From a virus, in IMG/VR virus record IMGVR_UViG_3300035180_001778, positions 248,001 to 312,000 of that record: a DNA stretch of 64,000 nt; one strand, given 5' to 3'. Each line of letters starts with the position of its first letter. Position 1 is the stretch's first letter. The notes under the pieces were generated by a model. It ran no database searches. It saw nothing but the letters and a program-made list of their open reading frames with translations, and had not been told where the DNA came from. Of the stretch, positions 30,167 through 38,258 are shown piece by piece. Made by a program: the position numbers and the translations under genes.

Positions 30167-31326
30167 GACCCGTCGAACTCCGCCATCAACTGCTCCATGT
30201 AGTCGAAGTCGTCCTCGAAGTTGGACCTCTCGGAAGCATCTTCGAGAGGCCCACGGAGCCGGGCCTCGATGAGGGCCTTGTACTTGGGGTTCAGCTCGAT
30301 CCCGAGGTAGCTTCGACCCAGCTCCACAGCCACCGCCAGCGTCGTCCCAGAGCCCGAGAACGGGTCCAAAACAACACAGGGGACAATGCCTGCGTCACAC
30401 GTACATGTCGGCTGCCAACCCGTGGTGACCGGCGGATTCTCATCGCGAATCCGCTGTTGCTCCCAGCCGAATCGCTGATGAGGCGTGTTGTCGGGCACCA
30501 CGTTGGACTCGAACCGAGGGGCGTCAGGGATGACCCGTTCGAGGATGCGAACCCAGGGAGCACCACAGGATGAACACGCTCCATGCTCGCTCGTCCCGAG
30601 CTTGATGCAGCGCTCCGGCAGCTTTGGGGGGAAGACCGCGAAGTGTGCACCCTTGTACGGCTGGGGGTTGATCTTCCACACGGTACGCAGGTTCCGTCCC
30701 GCGGGATTACCCACAGGGACCCCGTCATAGCGAAGGATCATGTTGGGGTCACGATCGGATCGGTATGTCTTGCTCTCCCCCGAAACGAAAGTATGGCGTC
30801 GTTGCACATACTCCAATTTGTGGGGCTCTCGCTCCGCATCCTGGTCGTAGAAGTAGTGCGGGCTCTTCGAGAAGAGAAAGACCTGCTCGTGAGAACGCGT
30901 CGGACGATCACGGACGCTCTCAGGCATGACGACGGCCTTCTCCCAAATCTGCTCTCCCCGCAGATACCAGCCCTCAGCTCGAAGGGCAAAAGCCAGCGCC
31001 CAAGGGATGCCGATGAGGTCTTTCTCCTTGATCCCTCCGACGGTCCCACGCGAGTAACTGTCCCCGATGTTGAGCCAGAGGACGCCGTCCTCCCGTAGAA
31101 CCCGGCGAGCTTCAGAGAAGACTTTCGTCAGGCGCTCGATGTACAACTCGTGGGTCGCTTCCAACCCGAGCTGGCCCTCAACACCATAATCACGAAGCGC
31201 GTAATAGGGCGGCGACGTGACGATGCAGTGGGCGAAGTTGTCGGGGAGTTTTTTGAGGAGATCGAGAGCATCACCAATGACGACTTGATTTGCGATGAGG
31301 GAAATCAAGTCCCTGTAGAGCGCCAT
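30163..31326 (-). CDS. DNA methyltransferase (N6-adenine or N4-cytosine)
   Basis: 387 residues from ATG 31326. GDALDLLKKLPDN, then TSPPY (37-41), LWLNIGDSYSRG, KPYKGAHFAVFP, a CSSCG zinc pair, and a C-terminal LDPFSGSGTTL. This is the beta-type order of amino-methyltransferases with the target and AdoMet motifs intact. The TSPPY form is common in cytosine-N4 enzymes. It protects phage DNA from restriction or marks it. Ends MEQLMAEFDGS. Confidence 0.88.
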   Translation of the reverse strand: MALYRDLISLIANQVVIGDALDLLKKLPDNFAHCIVTSPPYYALRDYGVEGQLGLEATHELYIERLTKVFSEARRVLREDGVLWLNIGDSYSRGTVGGIKEKDLIGIPWALAFALRAEGWYLRGEQIWEKAVVMPESVRDRPTRSHEQVFLFSKSPHYFYDQDAEREPHKLEYVQRRHTFVSGESKTYRSDRDPNMILRYDGVPVGNPAGRNLRTVWKINPQPYKGAHFAVFPPKLPERCIKLGTSEHGACSSCGAPWVRILERVIPDAPRFESNVVPDNTPHQRFGWEQQRIRDENPPVTTGWQPTCTCDAGIVPCVVLDPFSGSGTTLAVAVELGRSYLGIELNPKYKALIEARLRGPLEDASERSNFEDDFDYMEQLMAEFDGS

Positions 31327-31336
31327 GCCGGCGATT

Positions 31337-32134
31337 CTACACCGCGTCGAGCTGACGCTTGAAGAAGTCGAGGATCTTCGGCTTGACCTTCTGGTTCCAG
31401 TTCTGGGGCGAGCTGCTGTAGTTCGGGAGCTTGCCCTGGAGACCATGCGCAGGGTCACCCACGATCTCCTTCTCGTTGTACCCCTCGGTCAGGTACTTCA
31501 CGTAGAGACCCGCATCCGGGTGAACCTTCTGGGACAGCTCCCTGAGAAGGGACTTGAGCTGATGCTCAGGAATCAGCTCAGCGATATCCTCGAAGGCGTG
31601 GGGGTCCGAGATATCGAGGTTCGTCTCTTCGCCATCCGCGTCCTCTTGGGTGATCGACTTCTCCCGGTGACGCTGCTTCGTCTTGTCGTTGACGACGTTG
31701 ATCCCCTGGCGAACGACGCCGGTCATCACGTAGCCCTGCGCTTCCTTGAGCGGGCACTTGTCACGCAGACCCTTCGATCCCCCCTGAAGGGTGAACCGGA
31801 TCATGAACTCGACCATGGCGTTCTCCGCCAGCTCGGGATCTCGGAACTTGCCAATCAGCGTCTTGTAGACGCGGCTGGCGAAGTCCTGACCGTAGCCGCG
31901 GGGCAACGTGTCGGCCGGTTTTGAACTCTTGGGGTTCCAGCGTGGTCCCGGGTCGGGCATCTCCGTCACCCCGCGGAGTAGGAACTCCGCGAAGATCATC
32001 CGGCCGAAGGCTTCGGTCGAATCCGCGGCGAGCCGCAGAAAGAGATCCGCAACTCGAAGACCCCACGGAAGGGAGGCGTAGAGCCTTCGAGCGAGATTTT
32101 GGCTGGCGAGGATGAGGGTGGCAATACGATCCAT
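31337..32134 (-). CDS. sigma-like RNA polymerase factor
   Basis: 265 residues from ATG 32134. A helical region near residues 105-160 (ELAENAMVEFMIRF ... VVNDKTKQRHRE) resembles sigma region 2, and IPEHQLKSLLRELSQKV ... LTEGYNEKEIVGD resembles region 4 (helix-turn-helix that reads -35). Divergent from known sigma factors. It follows the next sigma-like gene by 29 bases. It could direct transcription from the TTGATC-N16-TGTA promoters; inference. Confidence 0.5.
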   Translation of the reverse strand: MDRIATLILASQNLARRLYASLPWGLRVADLFLRLAADSTEAFGRMIFAEFLLRGVTEMPDPGPRWNPKSSKPADTLPRGYGQDFASRVYKTLIGKFRDPELAENAMVEFMIRFTLQGGSKGLRDKCPLKEAQGYVMTGVVRQGINVVNDKTKQRHREKSITQEDADGEETNLDISDPHAFEDIAELIPEHQLKSLLRELSQKVHPDAGLYVKYLTEGYNEKEIVGDPAHGLQGKLPNYSSSPQNWNQKVKPKILDFFKRQLDAV

Positions 32135-32162
32135 CAATCCCGTGAAGGGATAGAAGGATCCT

Positions 32163-33071
32163 CTACCCCAGGGTTCGAAGGGCTCGCTGAACACTCCGCC
32201 GTGTCTCGGCGGACAGGTCGAGCTTCTTGACCGCTTCGATGAGCGTGTAGCCGTCTCCGAGGAGATCCGTCAGCTCTTCCTTGTGGGCAAGCAGCTCGTC
32301 GGCGTTGATCGAACCCATCACAGAGCTGATATCCGCCGAAGCTTCCATCTGCCCGTGCGCGTTCGGATCTGCAACCAGCTCTTCCCACGCGAAGGGAACG
32401 ACACCCTCCGGACCCGCGAAGGTCGCTCCGAACGCATCCGCCGGGCGTTCCTTCTCACGCCGCTTCCGGGTCCGAACCCAGTTCGCGAAGTGATTCTTCA
32501 CCGCTTGCCTCAAGTAGTTCTTGAAGTGAGTGGGCGAGGCGACCGGCGTCGGAAGGCTCACGAACACATTCGAGAACACACCCATCTCAGCGAGCTTCAG
32601 GACTTCCTTGGTCTTGAACTTCGCCTTGGTCGACGCGGGGCCTCCCTCTTCAGGGTTGATGGGCGAGGGCATCCATGCAACCCAGCGCTCCCCCTTGGGA
32701 GAACGAAGCCGAGTGACTCCCCGCTGCTTCCCTTCAGGAGCATGGCCGCCCATGACGTCCAGGAAAATCTTGGAGTAGGACCAGTGGGCCGACCGCCACA
32801 CCTGGTACGTCACCCCCAAGAGGGCGCACGCCTCCAGCATGGTGACATGGTCCGGAACCGTGTGATTGCTCTGGAGCGAAGCAACGTACTTCTCCAGCAC
32901 CTCGGAGCTGATGATCTTCAGCCAGATGTGCTGAAGAAGGTCCTGTGGTGTTTGATCCACACGGCCGAAACGCTGGACGGCGTAGGCGATGAACGTCCCG
33001 TACTCCTTCTGGAGTGCGGTGTAATCGCGCGGGATTTCCGCGGGCCATGTCGAAATCGAAGTCCGTTCCAT
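32163..33071 (-). CDS. sigma-70-like factor
   Basis: 302 residues. YGTFIAYAVQRFG...QDLLQHIWLKIISSE resembles sigma region 2, HFKNYLRQAVKNHFANWVRTRKRREKE looks like regions 2.3-2.4, and LLGDGYTLIEAVKKLDLSAETRRSVQRALR like region 4. About 110 residues are inserted between the halves of region 2. A TTGATC-N16-TGTA promoter precedes its ATG by 8 bases, so it may control its own class. Confidence 0.58.
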   Translation of the reverse strand: MERTSISTWPAEIPRDYTALQKEYGTFIAYAVQRFGRVDQTPQDLLQHIWLKIISSEVLEKYVASLQSNHTVPDHVTMLEACALLGVTYQVWRSAHWSYSKIFLDVMGGHAPEGKQRGVTRLRSPKGERWVAWMPSPINPEEGGPASTKAKFKTKEVLKLAEMGVFSNVFVSLPTPVASPTHFKNYLRQAVKNHFANWVRTRKRREKERPADAFGATFAGPEGVVPFAWEELVADPNAHGQMEASADISSVMGSINADELLAHKEELTDLLGDGYTLIEAVKKLDLSAETRRSVQRALRTLG

Positions 33072-33871
33072 ATTCCACCTACAATCGCGCGCGCCTCGCG
33101 ATCAACTACTTCATACACCAACCCCAAAATCTGTCCCGCACACGTCCCGAAGGCTTTCGCCCTTCAGGGGTGAGGGTTCTCCCGGCAGCCCATCGTGGGG
33201 CCCGCCACGGAATTCGCGTGTATTCTCGCATTGATCCGAACGAATCCGCGGTGTACTACCTGAAGATGCACGCGAATCCTGTTGCCGGAGCTTGTGTCCT
33301 TCAGATGGTGCGCCGCGGGTACGGCCCGCGGTTCTCCGAGGGAACCCCCATCGTGCGAGAGCTGCACGCCCTTCAGGACGCCCTTCGTGTGGTCGACGGC
33401 GGAGAGGACCCGGGGAAAGCCAGGGCAGCGGCGAAGAGGGCTCTGGCTTCCCGGCCTCGCCACAGCCCGCCCCTCATCGACCAGGTCATCCGCTGCTCGA
33501 TCGCCAAGATCGCAGGGGAGCCCATCCCCGCCCGCCCGCTCGGCAAGCCCACCCAGTCCTCCTCCGAAAACCACCTCGTCGAAACCGCCTCGCTCGCATG
33601 GACCGCATGGGTCACGGCGAGCGAGCCCGGACGTGCGGCGAGCGAGTGCCTCCGGATCCAATCCGAGAGCCCGACATGGCTCGGACAACCTGGAGCACTG
33701 CATCGCACCACCACCACCTTCTGGCTCTCCGCCATCGAACGTCTGGAAGCTCAGGATGTCCCCGAAGCCCGTCGCTTGTGGCAACGAGCCATCGAGATCG
33801 GAGCGAGCCTCGGAATCGAGAGCCACCCCGCCATCCTCTGGAGCTACGCAGCTAGCTTCTTCCCTATCTGA
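33047..33871 (+). CDS. hypothetical protein, start uncertain
   Basis: Up to 274 residues. Residues from about RVYSRIDPNESAVYYLKMHANPVAGACVLQ onward read as real protein; the first 60 overlap the sigma gene and its promoter on the other strand, so the start may be nearer 33267 (ATG). C-terminus helical (RLWQRAIEIGASLGIE). No family recognised. Confidence 0.5.
   Translation: MSKSKSVPYSTYNRARLAINYFIHQPQNLSRTRPEGFRPSGVRVLPAAHRGARHGIRVYSRIDPNESAVYYLKMHANPVAGACVLQMVRRGYGPRFSEGTPIVRELHALQDALRVVDGGEDPGKARAAAKRALASRPRHSPPLIDQVIRCSIAKIAGEPIPARPLGKPTQSSSENHLVETASLAWTAWVTASEPGRAASECLRIQSESPTWLGQPGALHRTTTTFWLSAIERLEAQDVPEARRLWQRAIEIGASLGIESHPAILWSYAASFFPI
33080..33105 (-). promoter_or_regulatory. TTGATC-N16-TGTA promoter
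   Basis: Exact motif, 8 bases before the sigma-like gene start at 33071. Confidence 0.78.
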
Positions 33872-34307
33872 AACTGACGCGAGGCGTCGAGGGGATCTCT
33901 TCCACGAGGTTCCCAATGAGCGTCCGCTCTGAAGCCGAGAGCCCAGAGAGCTTCTCAGCGAAGTCCGGAGCGAAGCCGACGACGATCTTCTCCGTGAAGA
34001 GGGACGTCCAGACAGCGGGAGGAATCGCTTGCTTGAAAGCCAAGAGATTCACACCCTTACGCTCTTTCACCGAGGACTTCGGGAAGCTCACCTGAGCTGA
34101 TCCGTGAAGCCCTTCTAGATCCACATTCGAGGAGCCCGTCCCTCCAGCAAAGAGGATGAGCTGCTCCTTCGCAGCCTGACGGAGGAACGGCTTGACCGCC
34201 TCCAACTGGCGCGAAGCGCCTTCCATCTCGCGGTGAGCCTCGATCGCATAGTCCACGACTTGCTGAACCGAGCCCGAGGCGAGAACCTCAGAAGCTTCCT
34301 TCTTCAC
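33864..34307 (-). CDS. hypothetical protein (GTG start)
   Basis: 147 residues starting at GTG 34307, directly after the upstream stop (TGAGTG), so translation is coupled. Mixed helices and strands, no recognised motif. It converges with the 33047 gene, overlapping by 8 bases. Confidence 0.62.
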   Translation of the reverse strand: MKKEASEVLASGSVQQVVDYAIEAHREMEGASRQLEAVKPFLRQAAKEQLILFAGGTGSSNVDLEGLHGSAQVSFPKSSVKERKGVNLLAFKQAIPPAVWTSLFTEKIVVGFAPDFAEKLSGLSASERTLIGNLVEEIPSTPRVSFR

Positions 34308-34880
34308 TCAGAACTCCGACCTTGAGATGACCTTCTCGAACTTCGAGGTGAGGCGATCCACAGGCGAACAACCCACTTTTACCTGAAGCGAACCAGCGGG
34401 TTCAACTGAAATCGTACCGGACGAACTACCTGGAGCTGTTGCTCTACTACCTGCTGAAGCTGCACTCGTACTTGCTGCTCTACCTGAACCTGAACTCGAA
34501 GAAGCTGAAGCGAGAGAAGAGATTGACGAAGCTGAAAGACCAGAACGAGAAGAATCTGAAAAGAGAGCTTTTTGTTGGTTGATGATCTACTCAGGCTTCC
34601 GCCGGACGGAGGATCTAGGATCCTCTGTGAAGGTCTTGATTCGTCGGGAGGACGACCTTCTCTTGGCGTACTTCAGGGTAGCCTCGGAGATCCCGCTCTC
34701 TTGGCTACCTCTTCGGTGAAGCTCCGACAGGAACGGCTCCTGGAGGACTTCTACCTACCCTCGGAACCCAGAAGGCTCCGACCTGAGAATCGAACGAGCT
34801 TCCTCTCGTCGCTGATCGTTCCGGACGACCTCGAAGAGAAAGCGGGTCGAGCATATACCAGGCGCAGATCACGAAGCAAG
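34308..34880 (-). pseudogene. Ser/Ala-rich coding region interrupted by two amber codons
   Basis: One frame runs from about 34880 to TGA at 34308-34310 with TAG at 34755-34757 and 34587-34589. The last segment (Ser/Ala-rich linker, then GTISVEPAGSLQVKVGCSPVDRLTSKF) clearly encodes protein and abuts the next start, but has no ATG or GTG after the second TAG. Either a decayed gene or one needing amber read-through; no CUA-anticodon tRNA was found. The plus strand of the linker is CTGAA/CTGCTG-rich low-complexity DNA. Confidence 0.45.
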
Positions 34881-34946
34881 CACGAATTTCGACCTCGACG
34901 TTTCTTCGTGATTACCCGTAGAAACCCGTGTTTTGAGAAAGATTCG

Positions 34947-35291
34947 ATGGAAATGCAGACAGGGATGCTCCCTGCTTCCATCCTCGAACTCGCGGACGTC
35001 TCTGGGCAGCCGAAGGTCAAGCTGGTCCTTCCAGCTCCTCTTCGACTTGGAGACGTGCTCAACCTCAACTTCCGCCTTCGTCGTCAGACTGGAGGGCGCA
35101 CGGAGGCCCTCGAAGTCAACGGGAGGTTCAAGGTCACCTCTGTTGGCTTCGATGCTACTCAAGGGCTACCCAGGCAGCTCCTCGTGGTTGAAGCCACAGG
35201 GGTGACGCCGATCTGGCGAGCCATCAAGAACACCCCGCCCTTCGTGCGGCAGCTTTCCCCCACGCATTACCCGAGAACCACCGTGGCATGA
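34947..35291 (+). CDS. small conserved phage-type protein, beta-rich
   Basis: 114 residues from ATG 34947 (MEMQTGMLPASILELADVS). Strand-rich: KVKLVLPAPLRLGDVLNLNFRLRRQ and RTEALEVNGRFKVTSVGFD. Such proteins are common among phage structural or accessory genes, but no function is known to me. The stop overlaps the next start. Confidence 0.65.
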   Translation: MEMQTGMLPASILELADVSGQPKVKLVLPAPLRLGDVLNLNFRLRRQTGGRTEALEVNGRFKVTSVGFDATQGLPRQLLVVEATGVTPIWRAIKNTPPFVRQLSPTHYPRTTVA

Positions 35292-35582
35292 GCATGACCC
35301 CCATCACCTTCTCCGCCGAAGCGTTGGAAGACCTTCCCGATGCCATCTGGATCCCCTCGCCGGTTCCAGTGTTCTACCGCGGCGCTCCACCGGAGATGAT
35401 CCAGGCGATGGTCTCGGGCAAAAGACGCCGGAAGCCTCTCCGCCAGAACGTGAAGTTCCTGCTCGAAGAAGCGGGAGATCCTTCTGGGCCTACCGGGCAA
35501 CGTCGATGATGACGCCCTCGCGGCCATGTTCATCTTCGCCCTCCTCGATGTCGGCGTCGCCAAGGTCGTCCCCATGGCCTAG
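35288..35582 (+). pseudogene. phage protein with frameshift in its second half
   Basis: The first frame gives MTPITFSAEALEDLPDAIWIPSP and GAPPEMIQAM; the expected C-terminal part REILLGLPGNVDDDALAAMFIFALLDVG sits in another frame up to TAG at 35580-35582. One deleted base near 35470 would join them. Start overlaps the previous stop. Confidence 0.6.
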
Positions 35583-35649
35583 AACGACGAGAGGCGGGTC
35601 GGACGGCTCATCGCCTGTCCCCCGCCTCTTCGCCTCGCCTTGAGGCCTT

Positions 35650-35922
35650 CTAGCCCCTCAGCATCCCTGCCTGATCCGACCGGAGCTTCCTCGCTCCGAA
35701 GCCGATAGCCAGCGTTCCGACGATGTAGCCGTGGCTCTCATCGGTGCAACAGCGGCCGTCATGGATCTCGACGACGCCTCCCGCCGATTCCACCAGCTCG
35801 CGGACCTGCGAGATTTCTCCCACCAGGCTGAGAAGGTGAACGGGAGCCGGACCAGCTTCCGGCTTGCCTGACTTCTCGACGATCATTCGAGCCGTTTTCT
35901 TGCGAAGCTTCTTGCGGGTCAT
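35650..35922 (-). CDS. small basic hypothetical protein
   Basis: 90 residues beginning MTRKKLRKKTARM, with a cysteine pair GRCCTDESHGY. Own promoter at 35931-35956. Function unknown. Confidence 0.68.
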   Translation of the reverse strand: MTRKKLRKKTARMIVEKSGKPEAGPAPVHLLSLVGEISQVRELVESAGGVVEIHDGRCCTDESHGYIVGTLAIGFGARKLRSDQAGMLRG

Positions 35923-35930
35923 GCCCCGTC

Positions 35931-35956
35931 TACATTTTGACGGGGCTCAGGATCAA
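35931..35956 (-). promoter_or_regulatory. TTGATC-N16-TGTA promoter
   Basis: Exact motif 8 bases before the ATG at 35922. Confidence 0.78.
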
Positions 35957-35983
35957 CTATTTTCCGATAAGCGGGCGAAAGGT

Positions 35984-36559
35984 ATGGACCTTCGGCACAT
36001 CGTCGCACGCTTCAACCAACGTCGAGTCGCCCAGCGCATCCTGAATGCGTTCGGCGTGAACGACATGAAGAAGCTCTTCCGGCTTGGTAATCAGTTCGGC
36101 GTGCTCTCGGGGTATCGCGCGGAGCTGCACAAGCACGAGAACCAGGACCGCCACGGGGACATCATGGGGGACCTCCAGAGCATGGGGTACAGCCGGCTGA
36201 TCCCGCTGAAGTCTGCCTGGGAAGACATGGCCACGAACGTGGTCCACCGCGAGAAGTCGATCCTCGTTCCCGGGATGCACTTCGCGGATTGCGTCAGCCT
36301 CATGGCCCGCTACAAGCAGGACGCCATCATCTACAAGGACCCCACGGGGACCATCGGGATCTACTTCGGCAATGGCGAGGCGATCATGGCCTACGACGCC
36401 ACCGAGAAGGACTTGGCGGTCCTCACGCACCACGGGTACAACGAGTACTCGAAGGGGCGGAACTTCTCGTTTGGGCTCCAGCTTGTCGACGACAAGAAGT
36501 TCCACTGGTCGGGGAAGCCTCTCGACAAGGCCAGCTTGCTCGCGCAGCTCGTCGCCTAG
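35984..36559 (+). CDS. hypothetical protein
   Basis: 191 residues from ATG 35984 (MDLRHIVARFNQRRVAQRILNAFG). Helical N-terminus, then strands DAIIYKDPTGTIGIYFGNGEAI. No catalytic motif recognised. Converges with 36556-36759 (4-base overlap). Confidence 0.68.
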   Translation: MDLRHIVARFNQRRVAQRILNAFGVNDMKKLFRLGNQFGVLSGYRAELHKHENQDRHGDIMGDLQSMGYSRLIPLKSAWEDMATNVVHREKSILVPGMHFADCVSLMARYKQDAIIYKDPTGTIGIYFGNGEAIMAYDATEKDLAVLTHHGYNEYSKGRNFSFGLQLVDDKKFHWSGKPLDKASLLAQLVA

Positions 36560-36759
36560 TTCCGGGGCTTGTCCTTCGCGTCTTTCGCGAGAGCTTCCGC
36601 CGTCGCTTGTTCCAGCTCTTCAGGTGAAGAGGCTTCTACTTTGGGGCCGATCGCGGCCACCTTCAGCAGGTCTTGTCCTCGGTGGACGAAGAAGGCTCCG
36701 TACCGTCCAAGCGGACTGCGTACGGGCACGCACTTGTTGGGTTTTCCGCCTGAGCCCAT
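36556..36759 (-). CDS. small hypothetical protein
   Basis: 67 residues; basic start, helical acidic end (PEELEQATAEALAKDAKDKPRN). A promoter lies 22 bases upstream. Confidence 0.6.
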   Translation of the reverse strand: MGSGGKPNKCVPVRSPLGRYGAFFVHRGQDLLKVAAIGPKVEASSPEELEQATAEALAKDAKDKPRN

Positions 36760-36781
36760 GGGTAGTTCCTCATGTGTGTTC

Positions 36782-36807
36782 TACAGGGGAACCATGTGGG
36801 TGATCAA
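36782..36807 (-). promoter_or_regulatory. TTGATC-N16-TGTA promoter
   Basis: Exact motif; it overlaps the last codons of the upstream gene. Confidence 0.75.
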
Positions 36808-37163
36808 CCCTTTTTCTTGAGACCTTCGAGGAAGGCCATCTCGTAGATCATCGCCGAGAACGTATCCGTGTTCCCCTCCCATGTGCCTTCTCCCCGATGC
36901 CGGCCCTGGGTGTACGTGTGGTACTCGTCGCCCACGACGCGGACGATTCGGACCTCGCAGTCTTCGAGGATCCCCGTGAAGAGGACCTCGCCGAGCGGAG
37001 GCTGAGCGCCGGGTCCGATGAACGTGCAGCAGGGACAGTACTTGCAACCGGGGGCGTTGTTTTCGCTCCAGTCGAAGTGCCGCTCATACGTGTGCCCGCA
37101 CCCCTCTTGGATGCACTTGGCGTTCTGATCATGCTTGGGGTCGAACTCGTGCGGATTCTTCAT
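36804..37163 (-). CDS. zinc-binding hypothetical protein
   Basis: 119 residues. CIQEGCGHTYERHF and CKYCPCCTF provide a likely zinc site in the first 45 residues; a beta-rich part follows (VRIVRVVGDEYHTYTQG). No known family. It starts 1 base after the end of the previous gene. Confidence 0.65.
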   Translation of the reverse strand: MKNPHEFDPKHDQNAKCIQEGCGHTYERHFDWSENNAPGCKYCPCCTFIGPGAQPPLGEVLFTGILEDCEVRIVRVVGDEYHTYTQGRHRGEGTWEGNTDTFSAMIYEMAFLEGLKKKG

Positions 37164-37164
37164 A

Positions 37165-37347
37165 CTACTTCTTCTTGGGGGTGACGGAGATGCGGGACAT
37201 GGAAACCGCCATGTTCTTGTCCCCGTCGATCACGTCCACCTTGTAGTGGGGGAACAGGTACGACGAGGATCCCTCGGGGAAGCATTGCTTCACGGTTGCG
37301 AGGACCTCGCCGTCAATCAAGACCTTGGCACCGTGAGGGAAGTACAT
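37165..37347 (-). CDS. small SH3-like hypothetical protein
   Basis: 60 residues: GAKVLIDGEVLATVKQCF and YKVDVIDGDKNMAVSMSRISV, the five-strand rhythm of small SH3-like barrels. Promoter 8 bases upstream. Confidence 0.6.
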   Translation of the reverse strand: MYFPHGAKVLIDGEVLATVKQCFPEGSSSYLFPHYKVDVIDGDKNMAVSMSRISVTPKKK

Positions 37348-37354
37348 ACGAGGT

Positions 37355-37969
37355 CTACAGGGTCAAGGAGCGCAGGATCAACCCCAACCCGTGGGACGCG
37401 CCAACAGCCCGCTCGAACGTGGACTTGATCACGCGGTAGAGATCGGCCGGGGCCCACCCCTTCCGGGCCGTACCCGTCGCGTGGAACTCCTCCGCCTTCA
37501 TGTGGCAGGACGCACAGAGCGCGATGCCGTTTTCCTTCACGTAGCCCCCATGCGGCATGAGGGTCCTATCCGTGATGTGGTGCGCGTCCCGCTCGTGTTC
37601 CGCGTCCTTCTCGGTCGACACGAAGAGGCACCCGGGCCCATGGCAGCGGTACTTCGCCCGCTTGAACACAGCCTTGCGGAAATCAGCCCGCATCGTCTTC
37701 TTCGTTGTACTCATCGTTGTCTTCCCCCGATCGTCGTAAGCCCCATACCTCGTTTCTTGGAATCGAGTCAGGGCCTCCCGATATAGCTTCATGCGCCACA
37801 ACGACAGAGGGATCTTCCCTTGCCGAAGGAGCGCACCTTTTTCTTTTTGAAGGACAGCCAGGTCTTTGGACGTCGATTTGAAGAGCACCAGACGTGCCTT
37901 CAAGGACATCCATTCACCCGCGCTCAAGTCATCGACACGTTGGAGGAAGTACCTCGTCTCCTGTCGCAT
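37355..37969 (-). CDS. HNH endonuclease
   Basis: 204 residues from ATG 37969 (start uncertain). A helical N-terminal part (residues 1-85) precedes the HNH core: CHGPGC knuckle, AEHERDAHHITDRTLMPHG and LCASCHMKAEEF. A second start at ATG 37714 would give only the nuclease domain. The N-terminal section overlaps gene 37924-38184 in another frame. Confidence 0.8.
   Translation of the reverse strand: MRQETRYFLQRVDDLSAGEWMSLKARLVLFKSTSKDLAVLQKEKGALLRQGKIPLSLWRMKLYREALTRFQETRYGAYDDRGKTTMSTTKKTMRADFRKAVFKRAKYRCHGPGCLFVSTEKDAEHERDAHHITDRTLMPHGGYVKENGIALCASCHMKAEEFHATGTARKGWAPADLYRVIKSTFERAVGASHGLGLILRSLTL
37356..37381 (-). promoter_or_regulatory. TTGATC-N16-TGTA promoter
   Basis: Exact motif 8 bases before ATG 37347; lies within the tail of the HNH gene. 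Confidence 0.75.
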
Positions 37970-38184
37970 GAACTCCGAGATATTTCCCGCTTCACGGAAC
38001 CCGTGCCTTCCGCGTCCCCGCAGAGGCGAGAGGGTAGCCCACATCGAGGGCAAAATCCAAGGGCCGACAGCTCAACCCGCGCAGGTTCCGGGAGGTATCC
38101 CCACTCTTTGGGAGTCTCTCGTACCGCCCGTAGCCGGGGTCGGAGAACCTCCCAGTAGGATTCCAGCTCGTCCGAGTCGTTCAT
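37924..38184 (-). CDS. hypothetical protein overlapping the HNH gene
   Basis: 86 residues from ATG 38184 (MNDSDELESYWEVLRPRLRAV), with FCPRCGLPSRLCG as a possible zinc site. The part after residue 55 overlaps the HNH reading frame and is Arg/Ser-rich, so a frameshift joining the two genes is possible. Confidence 0.5.
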   Translation of the reverse strand: MNDSDELESYWEVLRPRLRAVRETPKEWGYLPEPARVELSALGFCPRCGLPSRLCGDAEGTGSVKREISRSSCDRRRGTSSNVSMT

Positions 38185-38232
38185 CCCTCCGTAGTACACC
38201 GACTTGGGGGACGACTGAATCCCTGGAGCCTC

Positions 38233-38258
38233 TACAGTCAGAGGGCTCCAGGGATCAA
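38233..38258 (-). promoter_or_regulatory. TTGATC-N16-TGTA promoter
   Basis: Exact motif 48 bases before ATG 38184. Confidence 0.72.
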
